DNA of 41,913 nucleotides. Origin: Bacteroidota bacterium (GTDB lineage: Bacteria; Bacteroidota; Bacteroidia; Bacteroidales; VadinHA17). The notes under the pieces are model-generated. The model was not told where the DNA came from. It did not search any database and worked only from the letters and a program-made list of their open reading frames with translations. How positions within the stretch are numbered: position 1 is the first letter of the stretch; each line of letters begins with the position of its first letter. The stretch covers positions 1 to 41,913 of the forward strand of contig JAKPDL010000211.1 of NCBI GenBank assembly GCA_029552825.1, written 5' to 3'. A program made the translations under genes and the position numbers. Of the stretch, positions 1 through 8,300 are shown one piece after another.

Positions 1-52
1 CTTGTATTTCTTCTGAAAAATCTTTTGTAATTTTATTCACTTTTCTTGCCAT
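1..52 (-). CDS. 5' end of a divergent gene, possibly a TetR-type regulator (partial)
   Basis: A reading frame starts with ATG at 52 on the minus strand and runs off the left edge. Only 17 codons are visible, reading MARKVNKITKDFSEEIQ. The basic, helix-forming start and the divergent position next to an RND efflux operon fit a TetR/AcrR-family repressor, which commonly sits there. There is too little sequence to prove a family, so the regulator idea is inference from context only. Confidence 0.4.
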   Translation of the reverse strand, partial: MARKVNKITKDFSEEIQ

Positions 53-148
53 GGCTGATTGTTTTAAAGTTTATCACTATTATAATTATTTTTTTCAGCC
101 GTGGCTTTTTTAATTTTACAGAAACAATGTTACATAATCTATGTCAAT

Positions 149-1204
149 ATGAAAGTCATCTTTTATTCTGCTTTACTTACGGGCATAGTTATGTTTTATT
201 CCTGCAAACAAAAACCTTCCCAGAGCTTAGAAGAAATAGCAAGAAGAGCTGCACGTCCCGAAGCTATTATAGTCAAAACGGTCAAAGCCGAACGAACTAC
301 CTTCTACAATGAACTGATCAGTAACGGCAAAATATTCTCATCAAAAAAAGCAGTAATACCTTTCAGAGTCAGCGGTATCATTAAAGAGCTCTATATCCGG
401 AACGGTCAGCGTGTAAGCGAGGGAGAACTCCTTGCAGTTATCGAGGACTTTGACTACCGCGTCCAGCTGCAACGTGCACGACAAAATCTCGAAAAAGCCG
501 AAATAAATTTCAGGGACGATATACTTACCAATTTCTCGGCAAATGATACAACCGGCCTTCCTGCATCAAAAATTAAAATATCACGTATTCGGTCAGGTCT
601 AGATGATGCCCTGACCGCACTCGCACAGGCTGAATATAACTATAACAGCACCCGTATCACGGCTCCTGTTTCAGGAGTTGTATCAGGCATGGAAGCACGC
701 CAATGGAACCCAAGCCAGAACTTTAAAAACCTTTGCACTATAGCAGATGACAGGATAATGGATGTGGAATTCCCTGTTACTGAATCGGAATATCTGATGC
801 TCAGAGTAGGTATGCCCGTAAGCATAATTCCTTTTGTTAACGACAGTTTAAAAATCAATGGAACCATAACCCAGATAAACCCTCAGGTTGACGAAAACGG
901 AATGGTAAAAGTGACAGCTTCTTTTGCCAACAAAGCCAGACTGATAGATGGAATGAATGTCAGAGTACTTATAAGAAGACCTGTCCCCGACAGGATTGTA
1001 GTGCCTAAGGAAGCCCTTGTCCGCCGCCAAGGCAGAGATGTGATATTTGTGCGGCAGGACTCATTTGCAATATGGAAATATGTGACAGTAGAAGCTGAAA
1101 ACAGTACAAGTTTGTCTATCAGTGAAGGTATTGAACCCGGCGATCTGGTAATAATAAGCGGAAACATAAACCTGGCACACGAAACTGTCGTGAGAGAACA
1201 ATGA
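149..1204 (+). CDS. RND efflux periplasmic adaptor (membrane-fusion) lipoprotein
   Basis: This is an HlyD/AcrA-type adaptor linking an inner-membrane RND pump to an outer-membrane channel. I chose the ATG at 149 because it gives a compact lipoprotein signal with a lipobox ending FYSC and the lipidated Cys at residue 19. The longer frame starting at 101 would bury this signal. The lipoyl-like half-motifs flank a short coiled coil (about residues 60–170), with a typical TAPVSGVVSG segment, then the beta-barrel and membrane-proximal domains. The length of 351 residues is normal. Its stop overlaps the start of the following permease (ATGA), so the two are translationally coupled. The transported substrate cannot be told from sequence. 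Confidence 0.9.
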   Translation: MKVIFYSALLTGIVMFYSCKQKPSQSLEEIARRAARPEAIIVKTVKAERTTFYNELISNGKIFSSKKAVIPFRVSGIIKELYIRNGQRVSEGELLAVIEDFDYRVQLQRARQNLEKAEINFRDDILTNFSANDTTGLPASKIKISRIRSGLDDALTALAQAEYNYNSTRITAPVSGVVSGMEARQWNPSQNFKNLCTIADDRIMDVEFPVTESEYLMLRVGMPVSIIPFVNDSLKINGTITQINPQVDENGMVKVTASFANKARLIDGMNVRVLIRRPVPDRIVVPKEALVRRQGRDVIFVRQDSFAIWKYVTVEAENSTSLSISEGIEPGDLVIISGNINLAHETVVREQ

Positions 1205-4200
1205 GTGCTTTCAGAATGAATATCTTTTTCGTTGTGCTTATAATAACAGGTATTGCTATTACTCCGCTTCTCTCCCTGCAGTTCAATCCTACCCGATACC
1301 TTCCTTCTTTGACTATCAGCTTCTCATGGCCAAACGTACCTGTGAGGATGGTGGAACAGGAAGTCACAACTGCAATCGAAGGAGTCCTCTCAACCGTTTC
1401 GGGAATTACCAGAATCAGGTCTGTCACCCGTGAAGGTATTGGTTCTATTACTGTCGAATTCGACCGAAGAACTGACCTCCAGGCTAAGAGGTTCGAAGTG
1501 GCTTCTCTGATGAAAGAAGCCTTCAAACGGCTCCCCGAAGGTGTTTCATACCCCTCTGTAAGAATGAATCTGCCTGCCATCGGATCGTCCGGTTCACTGA
1601 TCTTAAGCTATCAGATCACCGGAAACACAAGCCAGTCGTATATTGCTGATGTAGCTGAGGAACTCATAAAACCGGCCATCGCAACTATCGATGGTGTTTA
1701 CAGCGTTGACGTGTATGGTTCAACTCCGCGCGAATGGGAAATAACCTACGACCTGAATAAACTTTCCGTTCTCGGCCTACAACCAACTACCCTCACTGCA
1801 GCTATAAAGAATTATATGCTTGAGAGAGAACTGGGAGGAGGACATGAGCTTACAACAGAAAGATCTGTAAAAAAGACATACATAACACTTGCCGGCAACA
1901 GAACCGATACAATCAAATGGTATGATATCCCAATAACAAGCATTTCTGGCAGAATAGTCACACTTGGAGATGTTGCTACTGTAAGACTCAAAGATCGCCA
2001 GCCTGTGAGCTATTATAGAATAAATGGACTTAATACAATCAACCTCAATGTAACTGCTGCAAAAAATGTCAACAATATAAAAGTTGCAGGCGAAGTAAAA
2101 AAAACTATCGAAAAAATCAAAAAGGAACTTCCTCCGGGTTACAGCATCCGTAACTCGCTGGATAATACAGTATTCATACGTCAAGAAATATCAAAAAACC
2201 TGTTCCGTACTGTACTTTCTGTTGTGCTTCTTTTGCTTTTTATATTTGCGATAACCAGAGAATTCCATTATCTTCTGATTATAGCTATCAGCCTCTTTTC
2301 AAACATACTCATAGCATTCATTTTTTACTACCTGTTCCATCTCGAAATACATCTTTATTCCCTTGCAGGCATAACTGTATCATTTGGAATAATAATCAAT
2401 AATACCATCGTGATAGTAGATCACCTGAGGCACCGTAGAAATATGAAAGTGGGTATATCCCTTCTTGCTGCAACACTGACTACTATCGGTGCACTTTCAG
2501 TAATCTTTTTCCTCGATGAAGATATGAAACTTACCCTTTCCGACTTTGCGGCAGTGGTAATTATTAATCTATCCGTATCACTTGTAATAGCTCTCTTTTT
2601 TATTCCTGCCCTGATGGAGAAAATAAGACTTAAATCCCATCACACTTCATATGCCAACTGTAAAAAAAGAGCAGCAGTGAAATTTACACATCAATATAAG
2701 AATATAATTGACTTTATAATACAGCGCCGCACAGCTTTAATTATTATGGCTATTCTTGTTTTCGGACTCCCTGTCATTTATCTGCCCGACAGATTACCTC
2801 CCGAACAGAGTACAATTATGCAGGAAGAGCAACTAACTTGGCTCCAGAAATTATATAACAAGAGTCTCGGAAATCCGAAATATGTACAGAAATTTAAACC
2901 CGCGATAAACAAAGTACTTGGTGGTACGCTGAGGCTATTCAGCGAAAAAGTCAAGAACAGCAGGTTCTACTATTATGGTAGCTCAGGTGAAGTTCAGAGG
3001 ACTCAGATAACTGTTGACATAGGCTTGAGCGAACCTGGTCTGACTGTTGAAAATATAAACAATATATGCATGCGGCTGGAGAATATGCTTGCTGAATACG
3101 ATGAAATTGACCTGTTTACCACAACTGTTTACAGTGCTGAAGATGCAACCGTAACTGTAACTTTTAAACCAGAATATGACTTTACAGTTTTTCCGTACAT
3201 CCTGAAGTTCAAGATTGAGGATTTTATGAATTCAATCGGAAGCTATCATACAATAGTTTATGGGGTGGGGAAGGCCTTCAGTAACCAGGTTTACAGCGAT
3301 TATATCAGGGGCACATACACCATAATTATGCGAGGATACAACTACGACGAACTTTACAACTATTGTGAGGGACTGAAAGAGAGACTAATTAAAAGTGCAA
3401 GAGGAAGAATAAAGGAAGTCTTTTTTTTAGCTTCCTCTGACAGGTTTAACGTCAGGAAGAATTACCGAAACACGCTTCTGATGGACAGGTCTTATCTGGC
3501 GGCTTATGACGCCGATATTGTTTCTACCTATGCAGGAGCGTACCGTTTATCGGGAAATTCTTTAACTGCAGGCAATGTTTACACTGAAGGCTTTATTGCA
3601 CCTATATCATTGAAAACACTCCAGGCAGAGGAATTTGATTACTGGAACTTCATTAACGAGCCAATTCTTATAAGAAATGGTATGCAGATGAAACTGAAAG
3701 ATTTTGCCGGTGTTGTCTCTGAAGTTTCAGATAATACCATAAGCAGGGAGGATCAGGAATATGTAATTTACGTTACATATGATTTTATTGGCAACTATGA
3801 ACTCGGCAGGATGATCCTTGAACGTAACGTAAAGGAAACAAATTCATTACTGCCCCTCGGATATACAGCACAAATTTCAACCTATTCATTTTCATGGGGC
3901 AGTAGCAAGGCAAACTACCTGCTCATCTTTCTGGTTGTCCTTATTATATGGATTGTCTGCTCAATTCTGTTCGAGTCGCTGAAACAACCACTTATAGTCA
4001 TTAGTCTTATCCCTTTCTCGCTTATCGGAGTGTTTCTTACGTTTTTCATTTTTAACATTAATCCCGATGAAGGCGTTTTTGCTGCGATGATACTTCTCTG
4101 CGGAATCGTTGTAAACTCATCAATTTACATCCTGGGCGATTACAACAGTCTGAGGCGGGAAAAACCCGGAATGGATGAAAGAAGACTTTACCTTAAAGCT

Positions 4201-4392
4201 TTCAACGGTAAGATAATACCTGTTATTCTGACAATTTTTGCAACTATTATGGGTCTTATTCCGTTTCTGCTTACTGGTAGAGATGAACGGTTCTGGTTCA
4301 ACCTTGCTGCCGGTACCATTGGTGGACTGATATTCAGTATAGTTGGATTGCTTTTCTATCAGCCATTGATGTTGAAGAAAAAGGGTAGATAA
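1201..4392 (+). CDS. RND efflux permease subunit, divergent (first of a pair)
   Basis: This is an AcrB-type resistance-nodulation-division permease of 1063 residues, the normal family length. It has an N-terminal transmembrane helix, a first porter domain, a TM cluster around residues 335–480, a second periplasmic domain and a C-terminal TM cluster. In TM4, where AcrB-type pumps carry proton-relay aspartates (Asp407/Asp408 in E. coli AcrB), this protein reads IINNTIVIVDH, with Asn400 and Asn401 instead. That suggests it does not carry out the standard proton relay by itself and may work as a heteromer with the second permease. The start overlaps the adaptor stop. Drug, lipid or metal specificity is unknown. 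Confidence 0.9.
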   Translation: MSAFRMNIFFVVLIITGIAITPLLSLQFNPTRYLPSLTISFSWPNVPVRMVEQEVTTAIEGVLSTVSGITRIRSVTREGIGSITVEFDRRTDLQAKRFEVASLMKEAFKRLPEGVSYPSVRMNLPAIGSSGSLILSYQITGNTSQSYIADVAEELIKPAIATIDGVYSVDVYGSTPREWEITYDLNKLSVLGLQPTTLTAAIKNYMLERELGGGHELTTERSVKKTYITLAGNRTDTIKWYDIPITSISGRIVTLGDVATVRLKDRQPVSYYRINGLNTINLNVTAAKNVNNIKVAGEVKKTIEKIKKELPPGYSIRNSLDNTVFIRQEISKNLFRTVLSVVLLLLFIFAITREFHYLLIIAISLFSNILIAFIFYYLFHLEIHLYSLAGITVSFGIIINNTIVIVDHLRHRRNMKVGISLLAATLTTIGALSVIFFLDEDMKLTLSDFAAVVIINLSVSLVIALFFIPALMEKIRLKSHHTSYANCKKRAAVKFTHQYKNIIDFIIQRRTALIIMAILVFGLPVIYLPDRLPPEQSTIMQEEQLTWLQKLYNKSLGNPKYVQKFKPAINKVLGGTLRLFSEKVKNSRFYYYGSSGEVQRTQITVDIGLSEPGLTVENINNICMRLENMLAEYDEIDLFTTTVYSAEDATVTVTFKPEYDFTVFPYILKFKIEDFMNSIGSYHTIVYGVGKAFSNQVYSDYIRGTYTIIMRGYNYDELYNYCEGLKERLIKSARGRIKEVFFLASSDRFNVRKNYRNTLLMDRSYLAAYDADIVSTYAGAYRLSGNSLTAGNVYTEGFIAPISLKTLQAEEFDYWNFINEPILIRNGMQMKLKDFAGVVSEVSDNTISREDQEYVIYVTYDFIGNYELGRMILERNVKETNSLLPLGYTAQISTYSFSWGSSKANYLLIFLVVLIIWIVCSILFESLKQPLIVISLIPFSLIGVFLTFFIFNINPDEGVFAAMILLCGIVVNSSIYILGDYNSLRREKPGMDERRLYLKAFNGKIIPVILTIFATIMGLIPFLLTGRDERFWFNLAAGTIGGLIFSIVGLLFYQPLMLKKKGR

Positions 4393-4535
4393 ACTAAGGA
4401 ATTAGTAAGACTATTGCGACTTTCGGAGTTTAAAAACTTTTCAACCATAAGAAAATGCAAAGTGATGGGAAATGTAGTATGGAAAATAAGGAAATTATAT
4501 AAATGCCGGAAAATTAAATTCATATTCAGATAATT

Positions 4536-7500
4536 ATGGTAAGGTTTCTAATAACCCGCCCGGTTGCGGTACTAATGACCTTCATATCGGTTATAATGCT
4601 CGGTATCATTTCTTCCAGCAGGCTTCCGGTTTCGCTGATGCCAGATGTTGACATTCCCGAAATCACAGTGGCTGTGTCCCGGCCCGATGTCAGCGCAAGG
4701 GAGATGGAGAACACCGTAGTGAGTATCCTCAGAAGAAACCTTCTGCAGGTTCCCGGTCTGGCCGACCTGAGATCTGAATCGCACAATGGAAGTGCCCTGA
4801 TACGGTTATCGTTCAAATACGGGATAAACATCAATCTTGCTTTTATGGAGGTCAACGAGAAAATTGATGGGGCCATGAACAATCTTCCGCGCGACATCCA
4901 ACGTCCAAGTGTAATAAAAGCCAGCGCAAGCGATATACCTGTATTTATGGTTAATATCACACTTTCGGAGGGTTATGAAAGCAGTGAAAAATTCACCGAA
5001 CTAAGCAACTTTGCCGAAACGATAATAAAGAAGAGAATCGAACAGCTACCCGAAGTAGCGATGGCTGATATAACCGGACAGGTAAAGAGAGAGCTCTATA
5101 TTCTTCCCGACAGAAAAAAAATGATGAGTCTCGGAATAACTGAGCAGGATATAATAAAGGCGGTAGAGCTCAATAACCTTAATATTGGCAACATTATGGT
5201 GAGGGATGGCAAATACCTTCTGAACCTTGAATTCAATTCTTATCTCAAAGACCCTGAAGACGTTAAGAATATATATTTGAATGCAGGGAGTGCCAGGATT
5301 CTTCAGCTTAAAGATATAGCTGATGTTGGAATAAGAGAGGAAAAACCCCGTGGGCTATACTATTCAAACGGCAAAAGAGCTGTAGTATTGGCTATAATTA
5401 AAGAAGCCTCCGCGCAGATGGAAACACTGAAGTCAAAGATGGGAGAGCTGCTCACCCAGTTCAGGAAAGATTACCCTCAGATGGATTTTGAAATCTCACA
5501 GGATCAGACTCTTCTGCTCGATTATTCAATTTCAAACCTCAGACAAAGCCTCTGGGCAGGTGGATTACTGGCATTCTTTGTGATGTTCTTCTTCCTGAAA
5601 GATGCAAAATCGCCTCTAATAATTGGTTTCAGTATTCCCGCAACTCTTGTAATAAGTTTGTTGTTTTTCTATCTTACAGGTCTTACTATAAATGTTATTT
5701 CACTTGCAGGCCTTATACTTGGTATTGGCATGATGATCGACAACTCTATAGTAATAATTGAAAACATAACGCAATGGATTGATAGGGGAGAAAGCCTTCT
5801 TAATGCCTGCATCAAAGGAACGAATGAGGTGATAACACCTCTTATTTCTTCTGTACTTACAACATGTGCAGTGTTTATCCCCCTGATTTTTCTTAGCGGT
5901 ATAGCAGGTGCTCTTTTTTATGACCAGGCAATTGCAATTGTAATAGGACAGGGAGTCTCACTGATTGTGGGTATAACACTTCTACCCACACTTTATTATC
6001 TTATTTACAAAAGACGCCGGGAAGGTTTGCTTGCAGTACTGGTAAAGAAAGTTAATATAAAGGGTATAGAAAAAAGTTATGAGGGAGGGATGGACTTCTT
6101 CTTTCGGAAGCGAAAAATGATTCTGGTATCCTTTTTCTTATTTATTGCATTAATGATATGGCTTTTCATTGCAATGAAGAAGGAGAGATTTCCGGCTGTG
6201 AGACAGGATGAGTTTGTGGTGACTATCGACTGGAATGAGAATATAGATACCGGGGAAAATCTTGAAAGATGTCTTCGCATAATTAATTCCTCGTCAGACT
6301 TGATAAAGCAAACTAATTCATTCATAGGTGAACAGCAGTTCCTGTTCAATCGCGATTATGACCTTTCATATACTCAGTCGAAGATTTATATTAAAGCCAC
6401 TGGATATGATGCCATTCAGGAGATAAAAAATAATATCTCTAATTTTATTGTGTCAAATTACCCCGATGCCGTTGTTGAAACAGCCCCCCAGCAGAATATT
6501 TTCGAAAAGATTTTCTCAGCATCAAAAGTGCCTCTGGTTGCTGAAGTGACGCTTTTGAAGGAAAAAACAATCCCATCACCAGAAAAACTTGTTGAATCAG
6601 TAAACAGACTTAAGTTGTTATTGCACGATAAAGAAATATCTGTTCCTCCTTTTGAGGATAAAATAATGCTCAGGCTTGATCCTATAAGACTTATTCTCTA
6701 CAATATCGACCCTGATATTGTATACACAACCCTTCGAACCGCTCTGAACCGTAGTCACATTGGAGAATTAAGGTCCTCAGGAGAAATTTTGCCTGTTGTT
6801 CTGGCAGGAAGAGAAAGGCTGATAAATGATATAATATCATCAGAGTTTGTACCAACCAGGAATGCATCTCTGGTCCCCTTAAAAGAACTTGTGGAAATAC
6901 AGAGGATACATGATTACAAATTTATTACTGGAGGAATGCATGGAGAGTATATTCCGATAAACATTTTTGCCAACACTAGGTCACCGGGTCTTCTTATGTC
7001 AGAAATACGTTCCGTGATCACTTCAGATTCTTCGCTCGATGTACAGTTTAGTGGCGGACTACTTGAAGGGCAGAGGCTATTCAGGGAGATGGCTGTGATT
7101 CTTGTCATTTCAGTTTTGTTGCTTTATTTCATCCTTGCTGCTCAGTTTGAATCACTTTCGCAGCCTTTCATTGTAATGCTCGAGCTGCCTATCGATATAG
7201 CAGGTGCACTGTTGCTGGTTAAACTTGCCGGCGGCACAATCAATATCATTACAATGATAGGTCTCATTGTAATGTCGGGTGTGATCATCAATGACTCCAT
7301 ACTGAAGGTTGACACAATAAACAACCTTAGAAGGGAAGGGATGGGGTTGCTTGAAGCAATATATACAGGTGGGGCAAGGCGACTGAAGCCTATAATAATG
7401 GTGGCTCTTGCTGCTTTGGTATCCACATTCCCCATGCTTGTGGCCGGGGGCCTTGGTTCGGAGTTACAGCGTCCAATGGCACTTGCCCTTATAGGCGGTA

Positions 7501-7583
7501 TGTCACTAGGAACAGTTGTAAGCCTATTCTTTATACCGCTTGCTTACTGGTATATTTACAGAAATTTAGAGAGAAAATACTAA
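4536..7583 (+). CDS. RND efflux permease subunit (second of a pair)
   Basis: This is an AcrB-type permease of 1015 residues. It opens with the usual start (MVRFLITRPVAVLMTF) and has two large periplasmic regions and two TM clusters. TM4 reads GMMIDNSIVIIEN: Asp402 is kept and the neighbour is Asn403, a pattern common in HAE-1-like pumps. TM10 carries GVIINDSILKVD. It is separated from the first permease by 143 bases without a convincing gene and probably belongs to the same operon. No outer-membrane factor follows; the next item is a decayed transposase. Together with the adaptor and first permease it should form a drug or envelope-compound exporter, possibly heteromeric. Confidence 0.92.
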   Translation: MVRFLITRPVAVLMTFISVIMLGIISSSRLPVSLMPDVDIPEITVAVSRPDVSAREMENTVVSILRRNLLQVPGLADLRSESHNGSALIRLSFKYGININLAFMEVNEKIDGAMNNLPRDIQRPSVIKASASDIPVFMVNITLSEGYESSEKFTELSNFAETIIKKRIEQLPEVAMADITGQVKRELYILPDRKKMMSLGITEQDIIKAVELNNLNIGNIMVRDGKYLLNLEFNSYLKDPEDVKNIYLNAGSARILQLKDIADVGIREEKPRGLYYSNGKRAVVLAIIKEASAQMETLKSKMGELLTQFRKDYPQMDFEISQDQTLLLDYSISNLRQSLWAGGLLAFFVMFFFLKDAKSPLIIGFSIPATLVISLLFFYLTGLTINVISLAGLILGIGMMIDNSIVIIENITQWIDRGESLLNACIKGTNEVITPLISSVLTTCAVFIPLIFLSGIAGALFYDQAIAIVIGQGVSLIVGITLLPTLYYLIYKRRREGLLAVLVKKVNIKGIEKSYEGGMDFFFRKRKMILVSFFLFIALMIWLFIAMKKERFPAVRQDEFVVTIDWNENIDTGENLERCLRIINSSSDLIKQTNSFIGEQQFLFNRDYDLSYTQSKIYIKATGYDAIQEIKNNISNFIVSNYPDAVVETAPQQNIFEKIFSASKVPLVAEVTLLKEKTIPSPEKLVESVNRLKLLLHDKEISVPPFEDKIMLRLDPIRLILYNIDPDIVYTTLRTALNRSHIGELRSSGEILPVVLAGRERLINDIISSEFVPTRNASLVPLKELVEIQRIHDYKFITGGMHGEYIPINIFANTRSPGLLMSEIRSVITSDSSLDVQFSGGLLEGQRLFREMAVILVISVLLLYFILAAQFESLSQPFIVMLELPIDIAGALLLVKLAGGTINIITMIGLIVMSGVIINDSILKVDTINNLRREGMGLLEAIYTGGARRLKPIIMVALAALVSTFPMLVAGGLGSELQRPMALALIGGMSLGTVVSLFFIPLAYWYIYRNLERKY

Positions 7584-7698
7584 CAGAACGAGCCTGTTTA
7601 AATTTTTGTGTAAACTGGCAGCAGCCGGGATTAAAACATACCGACCATACAACCACATAAACCGGATCAAGTGGACTCTGTTGCCACTCTTTTATATC

Positions 7699-8070
7699 CT
7701 ATTTTATTGTATTGGTAATATTGAATATCGAACTTTCACTGACATTAATACCATAAATGTCCTTTATGGTTTCTTCAATGTCTTTTTTAGTCATGCCTCT
7801 GAAATACATCGTAACAATGGCATGCTCTATTCTGGAAGACATTCTTTGATGTTTTTGTACTACAACAACAGGTTCAAATGAAGAGTTGTGATAACGAGGT
7901 ATTTCAAGCGGAATATCCACCAGATTGGTCTTGAGCATTTTTTACTGTAACTATTACGACTGTTACCTGTGTTACAACCAGCAGAATAATTTGAAAATTG
8001 AATTTTTCTCTCTATCCAACCGGACTTTGAGTTCGTTTTTCCGGCTCCAGCCAATTCGGTGTTCCAAATG
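7699..8070 (-). pseudogene. Remnant of an IS256-family (mutator-type) transposase
   Basis: Two frames on the minus strand together read like the N-terminal part of an IS256-family transposase. One frame carries NTGNSRNSYSKK (about 7936–7972). After a shift at a run of A residues the next frame continues with LKTNLVDIPLEIPR, then QRMSSRIEHAIVTMYFRGMT and DIYGINVSESSI, and ends at a stop at 7699. Intact members are about 400 residues and have a DDE catalytic core; that core is absent here. The piece is therefore truncated and frameshifted. Terminal inverted repeats were not found. It may have removed or separated a former outer-membrane-factor gene of the efflux operon, but that is speculation. 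Confidence 0.75.
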
Positions 8071-8275
8071 CAGCTGCCAATCCATAAATACAAAATTATG
8101 AACACTACAAACAATCATAATATTTGAAAATTTTTAGTCATTATATTTAACAATCAATATAAAATACGGGTTGTGCCATTTAAAAATTGGAAAGTAAACA
8201 TTTTGCGTACATACAACTTCTCGCTCCATCATTCGACATTTCTTGTTCATAATTCATTATATTCTTTTCAGAAAG

Positions 8276-8283
8276 TATATTTG
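8276..8283 (+). promoter_or_regulatory. Candidate -7 element of a Bacteroidota promoter
   Basis: TATATTTG matches the consensus TAnnTTTG and lies 17 bases before the ATG at 8301, the same distance seen at the his and phe/tyr leaders in this window. No TTTG element was found at the usual distance upstream, so support is partial. Confidence 0.35.
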
Positions 8284-8300
8284 TATAAATCTATCCTGCA

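Larger units (their letters stand above)
7584..8300. other. Non-coding gap holding a decayed insertion-sequence fragment
   Basis: These 717 bases lie between the efflux operon and the glycosidase. The only recognisable content is the IS256-type transposase relic on the minus strand (about 7699–8070) and a possible promoter element just before 8301. The rest is AT-rich with no gene that I can support. Confidence 0.6.

Noticed and set aside
46-312. 88-codon frame overlapping the adaptor gene
   Set aside because: It overlaps the well-supported adaptor start in another frame and has no recognisable features.
4393-4535. Possible small gene or regulatory RNA between the two RND permeases
   Set aside because: The longest start-to-stop frame seen is about 15 codons and no clear hairpin or conserved element was found.
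7606-7881. Plus-strand 91-codon frame over the IS relic
   Set aside because: It is antisense to recognisable IS256-type transposase sequence and has no protein-like features of its own.
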